DNA of 64,000 nucleotides from Rhynchopus sp. YZ270_cl-10 (Eukaryota > Euglenozoa > Diplonemea > Diplonemida > Diplonemidae). Below, piece after piece: positions 54,101 through 62,213 of this stretch (the stretch's first letter is position 1; the number at the start of each line of letters is the position of its first letter). Location: positions 1-64,000 of the forward strand of contig OZ037836.1 of NCBI GenBank assembly GCA_964035575.1, written 5' to 3'. The notes under the pieces are model-generated. The model saw only the letters and a list, made by a program, of their open reading frames with translations. It had not been told where the DNA came from and searched no databases. The position numbers and the translations under genes are program-made.

Positions 54101-56071
54101 TTTTAATCCCCTACCTTCCAGAGCCACTGCTGAGAAGCCCTTTGGCACACGGCTGTCTCGGCGGATTTTGTTCTCTACCATCGCGAAGAATGCGTTCAGC
54201 TGAATTGAAACCCTTTTGTAGAATTTGTCCTGAAGAAGTTCAAGGTGGTCTTGGCTGATTATTTTGGGCATATCTGGCAGGGACACCTTTCCACCAGTGC
54301 AGCATATTTTTGATGACTCTCCACGAAACAGCAATGCCCCGCAATGCTTGCAGGGTTTGTCCATCTCTCCGCATGAGTGCTTCTTAATGCTGTCATCCAC
54401 CTCTTCGCGCAGTGCTGCCCCCAGGTGCCGGTAGGTGAATATTTTTTTGACTCCCTGTCTCTGCAGCTTTCTGTTTAGATCAGCTCTTTGTTCCTCAACA
54501 ATACTGCTCTGTTTTTCCATCTGAAACTCTGCTTCGTGAAACAGGGTCCCAGACATGTATTTTGCCTCTGACTGTACAACGTCAAAATCAGCTTTGGAAT
54601 GTTTCTCTATAAGCTCCCCCATGAGGTTCTGCTCTTTGATCATGAGCTCCTTGAGGTTTCTTATTTGCCGTGCACTCCATATAGACTTTGCTTCCTCCAC
54701 AGAAGCTGGGTCGAACACCATTTTTGACATTGGGTCCACGTTTCTCAGCGTAACAAAACTGGCCTCATGCTCAAGCAAAAAAATCCTAGCTTTAACCTCC
54801 TCAAGCTCATCAAGTTTGGTATACGTCTGCTGCCTTTTTGTTTCAAGTGACTTTAGCTTTCTGAGATCCCATTTTTTTTGCATGATGTCGACCACACAGT
54901 CGTTGAAGGTGTGAGATTTTGGTTTGTTGTCCTTAATCAAGGGAACATTTATGTGTGACCACAGCAGCACTTTTTGGAACCTTAGCAGATTATCCTGTGT
55001 GGCATAGTATGGCCTTGAAGAAGTCCTTAACGCCGAAATGCGAAATACTTCAGCTGAATGGAACAGCCAGGAAAATAACGGCGGTGTGTAATCGTTGAAG
55101 TCAAAGTACTGGGGAAGTTCTATGGCTGCCAAACACAAAACTGCTGCAACACTAGCAGACAGTGCAGGTGTTATAGCACTCACATTCTCCTTTTGTAACT
55201 CTCTCTCATCCTGTCCAAGCAAAATGTATGAAAGATAGTCCATTTTGCAATTGAGAGTTTTGAACCTCAGGCAGTATTGTGTGATGTGTTTCAGTAGAAT
55301 ATTTACCTCTGCAAACTGTGCATAGCAGTACGGACATGTTTTTTCGCAGGTTGCTGCATGTGATTTCATGTTTTTAACCTCGGTGAATTCTTCCCCACAG
55401 TGCTCACAGCAAAGTTTTCCTAAGCACGCATGATTTTCCTTCTGTGCCTGCAGAGGTGATGAAAAACTGCGCCTACAAAGAGTACAGGCAGGTTGACATT
55501 TTTTCAGATGCTCCGTCAATTTGTGAATACGTTTGTATGTAGCATCGCAATTAGGACATTTGAAACGGCCGTCTGAAGTCTTATCCAGTTTTTGCTTCTT
55601 GGGGGGTGGCACATCAGGAGTAGAAGGTGCTTCCTGAGGAGAAGGAGTAGAAGGTGCTTCCTGAAACCCACCTGTGCAGCCCTTCTGATGATTGTGCCTC
55701 TCAAGGAAATTAGAAAACGTAATTCTGCACTTTGGACACGTTTTTTTGCATTTTTTTGAGCCTTTTTTGTGTGCTTTGAGCTGTTTATCTACTGCAAAGC
55801 TGGCACCACAGTTTTCACAAATGAAAGGTTTCTGCTCCTGCGCACTTCTTGGTTCATCATCTCCCCTCTTCCGTTTTGTACTGCATTCTACTGTTGTAGG
55901 TTCATTGCGCTCATCTTCTGTTTTTTCCTTTTCTTCATCATCCTCTCCAGTCTGTTTTTGAAAAGCTTCTGTATCATCTTCTTCTGCCTCCTGTGTTGCT
56001 TCTTTTGTTGTCTTAGGCTTTTTGTCAGCACGCCCATCCGCAGACCCGCTCTCACTACGTTGCCTTTTCAT
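51146..56071 (-). CDS. Helitron Rep protein, C-terminally truncated (helicase domain lost)
   Basis: This would be the HUH endonuclease of a Helitron, which nicks and rejoins DNA for rolling-circle transposition. Starting at the ATG at 56071 (MKRQR, with a basic, NLS-like start), 1,621 residues are Helitron-derived; the last 20 are read from the 8-bp array. An in-frame ATG 29 codons upstream (56158) is less likely. Features: an acidic N-terminus; six C2HC/C2H2-type fingers (about 82-268; for example CPKC, CPNC, CEHC, CPYC); a conserved CKHCGALLF...CC motif (about 571-590); a Helitron-like N domain; Rep motif FLTMTCNP (about 1027-1034); the HUH motif with H1096 and H1098 (GLPHCHAIL); and two tyrosines, Y1253 and Y1257 (KYLFKYLFKG). 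The usual post-Rep linker (RIYPGVQRL, IGRMYW) is also present. The PIF1-like helicase that normally follows is absent. The frame may instead leave through a GTATGA donor near 51220, but no helicase exon lies nearby. Confidence 0.92.
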   Translation of the reverse strand: MKRQRSESGSADGRADKKPKTTKEATQEAEEDDTEAFQKQTGEDDEEKEKTEDERNEPTTVECSTKRKRGDDEPRSAQEQKPFICENCGASFAVDKQLKAHKKGSKKCKKTCPKCRITFSNFLERHNHQKGCTGGFQEAPSTPSPQEAPSTPDVPPPKKQKLDKTSDGRFKCPNCDATYKRIHKLTEHLKKCQPACTLCRRSFSSPLQAQKENHACLGKLCCEHCGEEFTEVKNMKSHAATCEKTCPYCYAQFAEVNILLKHITQYCLRFKTLNCKMDYLSYILLGQDERELQKENVSAITPALSASVAAVLCLAAIELPQYFDFNDYTPPLFSWLFHSAEVFRISALRTSSRPYYATQDNLLRFQKVLLWSHINVPLIKDNKPKSHTFNDCVVDIMQKKWDLRKLKSLETKRQQTYTKLDELEEVKARIFLLEHEASFVTLRNVDPMSKMVFDPASVEEAKSIWSARQIRNLKELMIKEQNLMGELIEKHSKADFDVVQSEAKYMSGTLFHEAEFQMEKQSSIVEEQRADLNRKLQRQGVKKIFTYRHLGAALREEVDDSIKKHSCGEMDKPCKHCGALLFRGESSKICCTGGKVSLPDMPKIISQDHLELLQDKFYKRVSIQLNAFFAMVENKIRRDSRVPKGFSAVALEGRGLKKFNGFYDDALTESWFVDPNVSSTDNKKSMTGGVLPDNLLGLAEKCHLLLGDNAFAAKFKAISQQYKGREDELKKMRIDFHEVLASKTGSEYTTDEAKGAVKMFYTIDEAAPAERKFTVYPMFTCAENGGKDPKWNAPIIIDDFNQLYELLSYPLAHLNPTENNGFRLKMPHRVVNRGAASDSDDDDDDDAQNTNNPEPTAPNPEALNSGEKDDAMQVDPEEWNGGWERCAEEDRAVDSMHEVLRNATNLAETTPSSTFISAKQYATYLMHHRPNSSKDPLSYNPLLMHGTLTQQFFIDMAMRGMYQRLKYHIVGRGMGYASKKDITSGKQIPPTNEISMPSSFERGVAARAQLLNDTLAIYAKYGKADFFLTMTCNPMWEEIQSNLLEGETALDRPELVHRVFDLKVKELVDDIRKKNVLGQNIAMVMVTEYQKRGLPHCHAILWNNNKTSPKDPFNIDHIVHAELPDPETHPNLYKAVSEYLMHNDCLKNRGSPCLQKGKDGKCKYCKSNFPKDFRDFTTSGNDGYAFVIRRDHGILSYVDPDVVKKWKEKHPGETTHPNQRNNRWVVPYNAYLLLKYQCHINIEAVRGILAAKYLFKYLFKGENEVDGVIKEDTKHKGGPSEAKTTTTTTTTGSIMRFLKAHCLTAADACGYLLGTKMVRIYPGVQRLHIHLEDEQRVYFPLKNYGDDSRRRDAAAKSKSTLLAFFEANERCKKHREGIPAHEAYKGFDKLLYNDVPEFFSYPREKKEWQLRPGYGWCEEEGCYKPGPHSKRNEGEGLSIGRMYWAPVKDKELHCLRLLLLCKRGSCSFEELRTIGSVVHPTFYAAAAEMGLIHDGAILRNALKECINTTLSSRAIRFTFAMIIINYMTTAEDVAKAWAEYEFELCAPPLDRVKRQEREEAVPSNHIYPKEKRKALLDMQRLLKEANVKTSMEDLGLPTPPEGTTGQSTEFVLNTERYDEGEMRVCGFAGLRVCGFVDILGP
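51166..51207 (-). repeat. Short (CCCGCAAA)n array: GCGGGTTT in reverse orientation, about 5 copies
   Basis: This array sits exactly between the broken satellite unit 22 and the broken end of the Helitron Rep gene. Its orientation is opposite to the big array at 1-4810 and to the arrays at 57378, 58955 and 61997. Confidence 0.95.
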
Positions 56072-56602
56072 ATTATTTATGCCATGTGTTCCTATGCTAA
56101 TGTATGTGAAGAAAGAAGGAATCTGGGAAACAATGTGAATAGAAATATTAATTCTCATTAAACTCTCTTTCGTTTTGGGGAAGTGTTTCCCTCTTCAGCT
56201 TATGTTGTCTTTGTATTAGCCTTCTTATTAGTGTGCCCATCATCAGATCTTTCCTCGCTTTCGTTGTCTTTTCATTTTTTTTTTTGCAAAAAGTAAAGTA
56301 CCCAGACCACTGTTATGTTAGTTTTGAATAGTTGTGATAAATTGCTAGAAATTGTATTGTAGAAAATATAAAATGGTGGGTGGGAGAAAGTTTTGAGTTT
56401 TCAAGAAGGAAAATAAAAAAGTCTCACAACTAAGTTTTCAAAAAAAAATAATTAAAAAATGATCTTGAAAATTTTGACAAAAATTAAAACCAATCTGCAT
56501 GTGCATTAAAAAAAGGGGAACCCATATTTTTGCGCAGGAAGAAGTAATTTGCACATTCTCTGCGATAAGAAATACCCCCAAACGAAAAAAAAAAATTATT
56601 CT
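56072..56602. other. Intergenic stretch between Helitron Rep and the small zinc-finger gene
   Basis: This is AT-rich, non-coding DNA. Its Rep-proximal part holds a decayed duplicate of the Rep start (56199-56275). The rest (56290-56600) has A- and T-runs and no recognisable feature. It should contain the Rep promoter and the 3' end of the upstream gene. Confidence 0.6.
56199..56275 (-). pseudogene. Decayed duplicate of the Helitron Rep N-terminal coding sequence
   Basis: Read on the minus strand from an ATG at 56275, the sequence ATGAAAAGACAACGAAAGCG matches the Rep start (ATGAAAAGGCAACGTAGTG). Similarity continues through TCTG...ATGGGC...CCTAA/GCTAA...ACAA. The two ATGs are 204 bp apart. 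This copy soon hits in-frame stops. It suggests a local tandem duplication of the Rep 5' end and supports the ATG at 56071 as the real start. Confidence 0.65.
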
Positions 56603-57167
56603 CTAATGATGTGCTTTATTGTGCTGGAAAAGAGCACCTTTGTGTTGAAATTCCCTTCCCCTCCAAGTACTAGAGCATTCGTGAGCATAACACGTCTTTG
56701 CTATTTTTTCGTCTTCTGCTGCTTCGCGCTTTCTCTTTCTGTCTAGCTCCTGTTGAGTTTGAGTTGTTGAAAGTGATACTTGAAAAGTTGATACATACCT
56801 TTTTCATGTCCTGACACAGAAGGAACACTTCGTTCAGCTGTTTCTTGAGATCTGAGACAGTCTGTTTCACCTCTTTCAGCTCTTCAGTCACTGAGGAAAA
56901 GCTTTCTGCAGAAACAGGAATTTCCAATGCTGCGGCCTGTTCTGACGGAAGCACAGAGTCCTTCTGAGTTTGCTCCTCTGTTTTAACGCCTTGCTCCTGT
57001 ACCTTCGTTAGTACTGTCTCCTTCTTCTGGGAGCACACTGGAATTGGTGGCAATTCCTCATTCTCATGAGGAGCTTGATCCTGCACATTGAACACCGCCA
57101 ACATGCTTGGTGCATCTTTCTTCTGCACAAAGGGCACTGGCTTCCGCTTAATCTTCATGGTGTTCAT
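56603..57167 (-). CDS. Small coiled-coil and C2H2 zinc-finger protein, 2 exons, 171 aa
   Basis: I do not recognise a family. Exon 1 is 57167-56799 and exon 2 is 56749-56603, with a 49-nt intron having a strong GTATGT donor and an ACAG acceptor. Removing the intron joins QDMKK to ELDRKRKREA. It also exposes a C-terminal single zinc finger of form C-x4-C-x8-F-x5-L-x2-H-x3-H (CYAHEC...FQHKGALFQHNKAHH), which the unspliced frame lacks; this is the main support for the splice. Exon 1 is charged and low-complexity, then has a likely coiled coil (SVTEELKEVKQTVSDLKKQL, about residues 92-111). The protein ends three residues after the last finger histidine pair begins. It lies upstream of and parallel to the Helitron Rep gene, so it could be an accessory Helitron gene, a captured gene or a host gene. 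It may bind DNA and dimerise; that is inference. Confidence 0.7.
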
Positions 57168-57336
57168 AGTTTTTTGAGAAATAGTTCACCTGTTTTTGGT
57201 GTGTGAGTACAAAAGTGCTATGAAAAGAGAAATGAGGGGTGAGCCAAGTTTAATTCATTTTTCTATTCAATTTTTTCGGCATTCACATTTGTAAAAATGC
57301 AAAACCTTCAGACAATAAAAAATAAGTACTGTTCAC
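57168..57336. other. AT-rich leader region upstream of the zinc-finger gene
   Basis: Nothing specific is seen. It probably contains the promoter of the minus-strand gene at 57167 and possibly the Helitron 5' end. Confidence 0.4.
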
Positions 57337-57377
57337 AACCACACCAGCCTCCTACATTTTAGCGAGCTTTCTTCTTG
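57337..57377 (+). repeat. Conserved left flank of an 8-bp array (copy 1)
   Basis: AACCACACCAGCC, then TACATTTTAGCGAGCTTTCT, then TCTTG directly precede the array. The same flank, slightly diverged, precedes the array at 61997 (61956-61996). Confidence 0.9.
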
Positions 57378-57907
57378 TGCGGGTTTGCGGGTTTGCGGGT
57401 TTGCGGGTTTGCGGGTTTGCGGGTTTGCGGGTTTGCGGGTTTGCGGGTTTGCGGGTTTGCGGGTTTGCGGGTTTGCGGGTTTGCGGGTTTGCGGGTTTGC
57501 GGGTTTGCGGGTTTGCGGGTTTGCGGGTTTGCGGGTTTGCGGGTTTGCGGGTTTGCGGGTTTGCGGGTTTGCGGGTTTGCGGGTTTGCGGGTTTGCGGGT
57601 TTGCGGGTTTGCGGGTTTGCGGGTTTGCGGGTTTGCGGGTTTGCGGGTTTGCGGGTTTGCGGGTTTGCGGGTTTGCGGGTTTGCGGGTTTGCGGGTTTGC
57701 GGGTTTGCGGGTTTGCGGGTTTGCGGGTTTGCGGGTTTGCGGGTTTGCGGGTTTGCGGGTTTGCGGGTTTGCGGGTTTGCGGGTTTGCGGGTTTGCGGGT
57801 TTGCGGGTTTGCGGGTTTGCGGGTTTGCGGGTTTACGGGTTTGCGGGTTTACGGGTTTGCGGGTTTGCGGGTTTGCGGGTTTGCGGGTTTGCGGGTTTGC
57901 GGGTTTG
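57378..57907 (+). repeat. (GCGGGTTT)n array, about 66 copies
   Basis: Plus-orientation array of 530 bp, almost perfect. Two GGGTTTAC variants 16 bp apart (about 57834 and 57850) are also found with the same spacing in the array at 61997, showing that the two arrays are duplicates. Confidence 0.97.
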
Positions 57908-57978
57908 CATCTAATATGTGATGGTCAAAAGTGCAAGATTCCTTCGTTAATGAACTTTTTGAGTACCAGTTATACCTG
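57908..57978 (+). repeat. 71-bp conserved right flank of an 8-bp array (copy 1)
   Basis: It begins CATCTAATATGTGATGGTC and ends CCAGTTATACCTG. It matches 62214-62284 directly and 63356-63426 in reverse. After 57978 the sequence differs (CGGGGTTCATTTTTTTT). Confidence 0.95.
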
Positions 57979-58123
57979 CGGGGTTCATTTTTTTTTAGGG
58001 GTTCATTTTTTTTTACACAAAAAACTATGTTAAGACGAAATCCTACCGATGTGCCTACATGGGGCGTCCCCCGTCAGTAGTGCGCCAGATGAGGGGCACG
58101 AAGCGAAATGCGGTGAAAGGTGC

Positions 58124-58237
58124 AGGCCTGTTTTGCAGCAGGTCTGGAGAGTTGTGGCAACTCGTCTGCTGAGCGTGTGAAGTATCAAGGCAGAGGTTCG
58201 CTGTTCAAGTAAAACCTACCCTGGTCATCCTCTGCCT
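58124..58237. ncRNA. Candidate structured RNA segment (weak)
   Basis: Three short stems lie in succession: AGGCCTG/CAGGTCT (58124-58145, one G-U pair), GTTG/CAAC (about 58151-58161) and AGGCAGAGG/CCTCTGCCT (58188-58237). A GGTTCGCTGTTC inside the last loop only loosely recalls a tRNA B box. I recognise no RNA family, and chance pairing is possible. Confidence 0.15.
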
Positions 58238-58726
58238 GTCTTGGTTTCTGTCGTGATTGTTTGTGTTTGTGGGCGGGATCAGATGGGTGGAGGGTGTTTA
58301 CTTTGTGTTTAGCTCGGAGAAGTGGCTTACCCGCCCACTCTCTGTTATTTATTCAGTGTCATTTTTTCATTCATCCCCAAAGTTTGTAGACAGAGTCAAG
58401 ACCACCTTGGCCAAAAGGGTTTTTTCACCACACTTTTCTTTTGCTTCCATTCGTGGAAGCGTTTGCTTTTCTTCTGTTCCTGGCCTGACGTGTGTTCAAC
58501 AGGTGTGCTATTTTTACCAAGTGGAATCCATTTTTCTTTTTCCAGGGGAGGCACTAAAACAAACCATTCTGCAGACAACAAAGCAAAGGCAATGTGTTTC
58601 CCTTCCCTTCTTTTAAGTAAGGAGGATTAGGTCTTCTTTTTTTCCTTTTTTTGCCCCAGAAGTGTGACGCCTGTGTATTCAAATTGATCAAAAAGAATAA
58701 AAAACAAACACATAATGCAGTTTCTT

Positions 58727-58784
58727 GTTTTGTATAAAACTCTGTTGGCTCTACCGTACTCTTCGCCCGCCTTTTATACAAAAC
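58727..58784. repeat. 13-bp inverted repeat with 32-nt loop
   Basis: GTTTTGTATAAAA (58727-58739) and TTTTATACAAAAC (58772-58784) are exact reverse complements. It could be a small fold-back or a TATA-bearing regulatory palindrome. Nothing links it to a gene. Confidence 0.75.
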
Positions 58785-58954
58785 TTGAAACACCGACCAT
58801 TTTTGGTCATCATTTTTTCCTTTTCATTTTTCCATTTCCTTTTTCCTTTTCCATTTCCTGTTCATTTTATTGTCTTTATTGTCTTCTCCATTTCTTCCTT
58901 TTTCCTTTCTATTCTCATAAAAAACTAGTCCAAGTACAAAAAAGAGAAAAAAAA

Positions 58955-59015
58955 GGTTTGCGGGTTTGCGGGTTTGCGGGTTTGCGGGTTTGCGGGTTTG
59001 CGGGTTTACGGGTTT
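58955..59015 (+). repeat. (GCGGGTTT)n array, about 7 copies, joined to the 571-bp repeat
   Basis: This short array ends with the GGGTTTACGGGTTT variant and passes directly into CTAATTATTACGGGTTTGCG, the start of the 571-bp repeat. It is the clearest place where the 8-bp repeat and the 571-bp repeat share sequence. Confidence 0.93.
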
Positions 59016-60208
59016 CTAATTATTACGGGTTTGCGGGGTCGTAAATGGGGAGTCTCCCAAGTGCCAAGTTTGCGTCGTCCGAGCAAGTCTGATGTGATTC
59101 TCCGGTAGACTGCTGCCGAGAAACGGGGTGATGTTTTGGGTTCAGTGTGGTTGACAAGTGTTTAATACCTAAAATGTGTGTGGCAGTTTTATACAGCCAG
59201 TAGGTATCCAGTTATTACGGGTTTGAGGGGTCGTAAACGGTCGCTTCCCAGGGTCACTTGGAATAGACAGACCTTGCATATCTGACATGATTCTCTGATA
59301 GAGTGGGGCCCAAAAACGACGTGGCGTACCGGGTGTGCCAGTCCTGGGCATCTGGCGATATTTAAAAATTGAAAATGGATATAAATACCCTATGCTACCG
59401 TGTACTATGTATAAAATAGCCGTGAAATTTCGCCACATTTAACCACAACTACTCAAAACATCAAATCTGTTGCTTTAATGGACTCAGAGAGCATTTTTAT
59501 AACCTGGACATGGGGGTCAGATTCCATGTTAGAGCACCTAAAATTTTGTCAAAAAGAAAATTTCCACTATTTGTGCCTCTCTGTATCTAATTATTACGGG
59601 TTTGCGGGGTCGTAAATGGGGAGTCTCCCAAGTGCCAAGTTTGCGTCGTCCGAGCAAGTCTGATGTGATTCTCCGGTAGACTGCTGCCGAGAAACGGGGT
59701 GATGTTTTGGGTTCAGTGTGGTTGACAAGTGTTTAATACCTAAAATGTGTGTGGCAGTTTTATACAGCCAGTAGGTATCCAGTTATTACGGGTTTGAGGG
59801 GTCGTAAACGGTCGCTTCCCAGGGTCACTTGGAATAGACAGACCTTGCATATCTGACATGATTCTCTGATAGAGTGGGGCCCAAAAACGACGTGGCGTAC
59901 CGGGTGTGCCAGTCCTGGGCATCTGGCGATATTTAAAAATTGAAAATGGATATAAATACCCTATGCTACCGTGTACTATGTATAAAATAGCCGTGAAATT
60001 TCGCCACATTTAACCACAACTACTCAAAACATCAAATCTGTTGCTTTAATGGACTCAGAGAGCATTTTTATAACCTGGACATGGGGGTCAGATTCCATGT
60101 TAGAGCACCTAAAATTTTGTCAAAAAGAAAATTTCCACTATTTGTGCCTCTCTGTATCTAATTATTACGGGTTTGCGGGGTCGTAAATGGGGAGTCTCCC
60201 AAGTGCCA
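59016..60208. repeat. 571-bp tandem repeat (2 full copies plus 51 bp)
   Basis: Copies at 59016-59586 and 59587-60157 look identical, and a third is cut at 60208 by GC-rich DNA. Each copy contains two diverged half-repeats, starting near ATTATTACGGGTTTGCGGGG and, about 190 bp later, near GTTATTACGGGTTTGAGGGG. Both are followed by GTCGTAAA and share TGAT(G)TGATTCTC and GAGAAACG/CAAAAACG-like segments. The unit is therefore an old dimer, later duplicated. An 89-codon open frame repeated in both copies has no recognisable motif. Confidence 0.93.
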
Positions 60209-60317
60209 CCCACCCCGCGCAGCGGGGTGGGGGCGCGAGGGAGAGCGGAGCGAGCCTTTACGCGCAGCGTGAAGGCGAGCGGAGCACGGGGGGTCTGGGG
60301 GGGCAGTGCCCCCCCAG
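60209..60317. other. GC-rich triple-hairpin cluster
   Basis: Three hairpins follow each other: 60209-60231 (CCACCCCGC, loop GCA), 60254-60276 (GCCTTTACGC, loop GCA, one wobble pair) and 60295-60317 (CTGGGGGGGC, loop AGT). Between them lie GAGCGGAGCGAGC-type repeats. The base composition is unlike the neighbours, and it begins exactly where the third 571-bp copy stops, so it looks like an inserted GC-cluster element. Confidence 0.7.
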
Positions 60318-60780
60318 AAAAATTTTTGAAGTTTGGGAGTCCTGATTTGAGATTATTTTGTAGATTTACATGTGTTTTTGGGTGAGGGAATGCTCGAGAA
60401 AGAGAACACTTCATCAGTGCCGAGAAGGTGGAAGTGGTGGGAAATTGGTGGATAAAGGGCCTCCTCGAGATGGTAGATAGAGAGATGTGGGAGATATGTG
60501 CGGATCTTAGTGTCATAAGAGATGTGTCGAGCAAGAGAAACATATGGTAGAGGAACAATATGATATTACAATGGGGGATGCTCACCAGCATGTCACGTGC
60601 TTTTATGTTTAGTTACTGTGTTCGTGATATTCGTGTCGAGCAATGTACGCTCACAAGCACACACATATGTAAGATGCCGTCTATGTTTACATGCATGAGT
60701 AAGTGCACAAACATACATGAGTCATTGCCTTCAGAGATACAGGGATTCAAAACTGAAATATACGAATTATAAGTATGTCG
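60318..60780. other. Unique spacer, nothing recognised
   Basis: No gene, RNA or repeat is seen. Open frames are short and overlap on both strands without motifs. Confidence 0.5.
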
Positions 60781-61955
60781 GAGCTACATATCTTTAAAAC
60801 GACTTCATCCTGCCATGTATTCTAACATTCTAACATTCTTCCAAATATTATTTCCTGAACAAATTAGCTTCACACCCATACCTTTAAATATACTTCCGAG
60901 CTTTCTTCACAGCTGAATTATTTCAGCAGAATATCTCTCAAATACCAGCTGGGCACATTAAAGTGAGCTTGAAAAACTTTTTGAACATGCATCAGTATTT
61001 ACATGATTTTGGTGTTTTGTGTGGACCAGAAAACCACCATATTATTAGCACTGGTGTAACTTTTCGTGATTACTTCTCACATATGAGTGATATTGTGTCT
61101 CAGAGCCAAATAGCTTCACAAGCACAGAATCAGTCTGTTATGTGGCAGCAGTCAACATTAGCTGCAGAGCAAAATATCCTCAACAACACGAACCTGCTAT
61201 ATTTAGCAGAATTTTTTCTAATCAGTAGCTAAATGTGACTAAAGGCTGCTACACTTCAGGGAGCTTTATTGTAATCTAATACTATAAGTATCAGTCATTC
61301 CAACAGCAAATAATTCTCAGAAGAGCAACCTGCCTCTAACCCACACCATCCGGCGTCATTTTGCATGACATTCATTGCCCTTTCATGTTGACCATTCATA
61401 ATATTGAATGCAGTTTGTGCCAGCGTTTGCGGAATATTACATCTTATGAACACAGTTAAACACGTTCGTGGAGTAGCCATATGCCTCACAACCAAACCAT
61501 CCTGCCACATTTTAGCAAGCTTATTTCCGTAATCTTTTTGGGTTTGCGGCCACACCAGTCTATTGCAGTCAATATTCTCTGCGGAGCCAAATAGCCTCTC
61601 AACTACACAAACCTGCTGTTTTTAGCATTATTTATTCAAATCAGTTGTTATTAGCGCCCAAATCCTGCCATAAATAATCTGCAGACCAAAATACCTCTAA
61701 ACCATACCATCTTGCTACAGTTTATGACACGTTCCTATAAATTGCGGAATAATAATATATTACTCTGTACATAGTAATCACTCATGCCAGCAGTATTCAC
61801 GGCGGAGCAAAATGCCTCATACCCACCCCATCATGCCTCATGCATGCTTTTCAGTGGCATTCAGCTTTGCCATTAAATTTTAGGTTACATTACGTGTTTA
61901 CATATCATTACTCCTACCTTAATCGCATCAACACAAAATAGTGGTGTAGCCTCAT
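60781..61955. repeat. Old degenerate repeat, about 9 diverged copies of a 45-55-bp motif
   Basis: A motif of the form GCGGAGCAAAATGCCTC, then AACCACACCA, then TGCCACATTTTAGCAAGC recurs with heavy divergence at about 60857, 60923, 61101, 61160, 61467, 61579, 61681, 61802 and 61937. Spacing is irregular (about 60 to 300 bp). The last copy runs into the array flank at 61956. An 89-codon open frame at 60963-61232 lies across several copies and is probably accidental. Confidence 0.65.
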
Positions 61956-61996
61956 AACCACACCAGCCGGCCACATATTAGCGAGCTTTCTTCTTG
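61956..61996 (+). repeat. Conserved left flank of an 8-bp array (copy 2)
   Basis: AACCACACCAGCC, then CACATATTAGCGAGCTTTCT, then TCTTG; homologous to 57337-57377. It also matches the degenerate repeat upstream, so the flank itself is a member of that older family. Confidence 0.9.
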
Positions 61997-62213
61997 TGCG
62001 GGTTTGCGGGTTTGCGGGTTTGCGGGTTTGCGGGTTTGCGGGTTTGCGGGTTTGCGGGTTTACGGGTTTGCGGGTTTACGGGTTTGCGGGTTTGCGGGTT
62101 TGCGGGTTTCGGGTTTGCGGGTTTGCGGGTTTGCGGGTTTGCGGGTTTGCGGGTTTGCGGGTTTGCGGGTTTGCGGGTTTGCGGGTTTGCGGGTTTGCGG
62201 GTTTGCGGGTTTG
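61997..62213 (+). repeat. (GCGGGTTT)n array, about 27 copies
   Basis: 217 bp with the same pair of GGGTTTAC variants as the array at 57378, plus a one-base-pair phase break (GGGTTTCGGG near 62108). It is flanked on both sides by the same unique sequences as the array at 57378. Confidence 0.97.

Larger units (their letters stand above)
51208..57336 (-). mobile_element. Helitron fragment (rolling-circle DNA transposon), helicase half and 3' end missing
   Basis: The Rep-encoding half of a Helitron runs right to left and stops at the 8-bp array at 51207. No PIF1-type helicase, 3' hairpin or CTRR end is present between the Rep gene and the satellite. The element's 5' end should lie to the right, but I could not identify a convincing TC terminus before the array at 57378, so the right boundary given here is provisional. 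The small zinc-finger gene at 56603-57167 may or may not belong to the element. Confidence 0.75.
57979..58954. other. Single-copy spacer, no recognised protein gene
   Basis: Open frames here are short (119 codons at most) and have no recognisable motifs. The stretch begins with two GGTTCATTTTTTTTT-like direct repeats (57980-58015). It contains a structured GC-richer segment (58124-58237) and an inverted repeat (58727-58784), and ends T-rich before the array at 58955. Confidence 0.6.

Noticed and set aside
58188-58237. tRNA or tRNA-derived SINE
   Set aside because: Only a loose B-box-like GGTTCGC is present. There is no A box, cloverleaf or tail.
59169-60009. Duplicated 89-codon minus-strand gene in the 571-bp repeat
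   Set aside because: The duplication is explained by the repeat itself, and the peptide has no recognisable motif.
60109-60591. 160-codon minus-strand open frame
   Set aside because: It crosses the end of the 571-bp repeat and the GC hairpin cluster, so it is a chance fusion of unrelated repeats.
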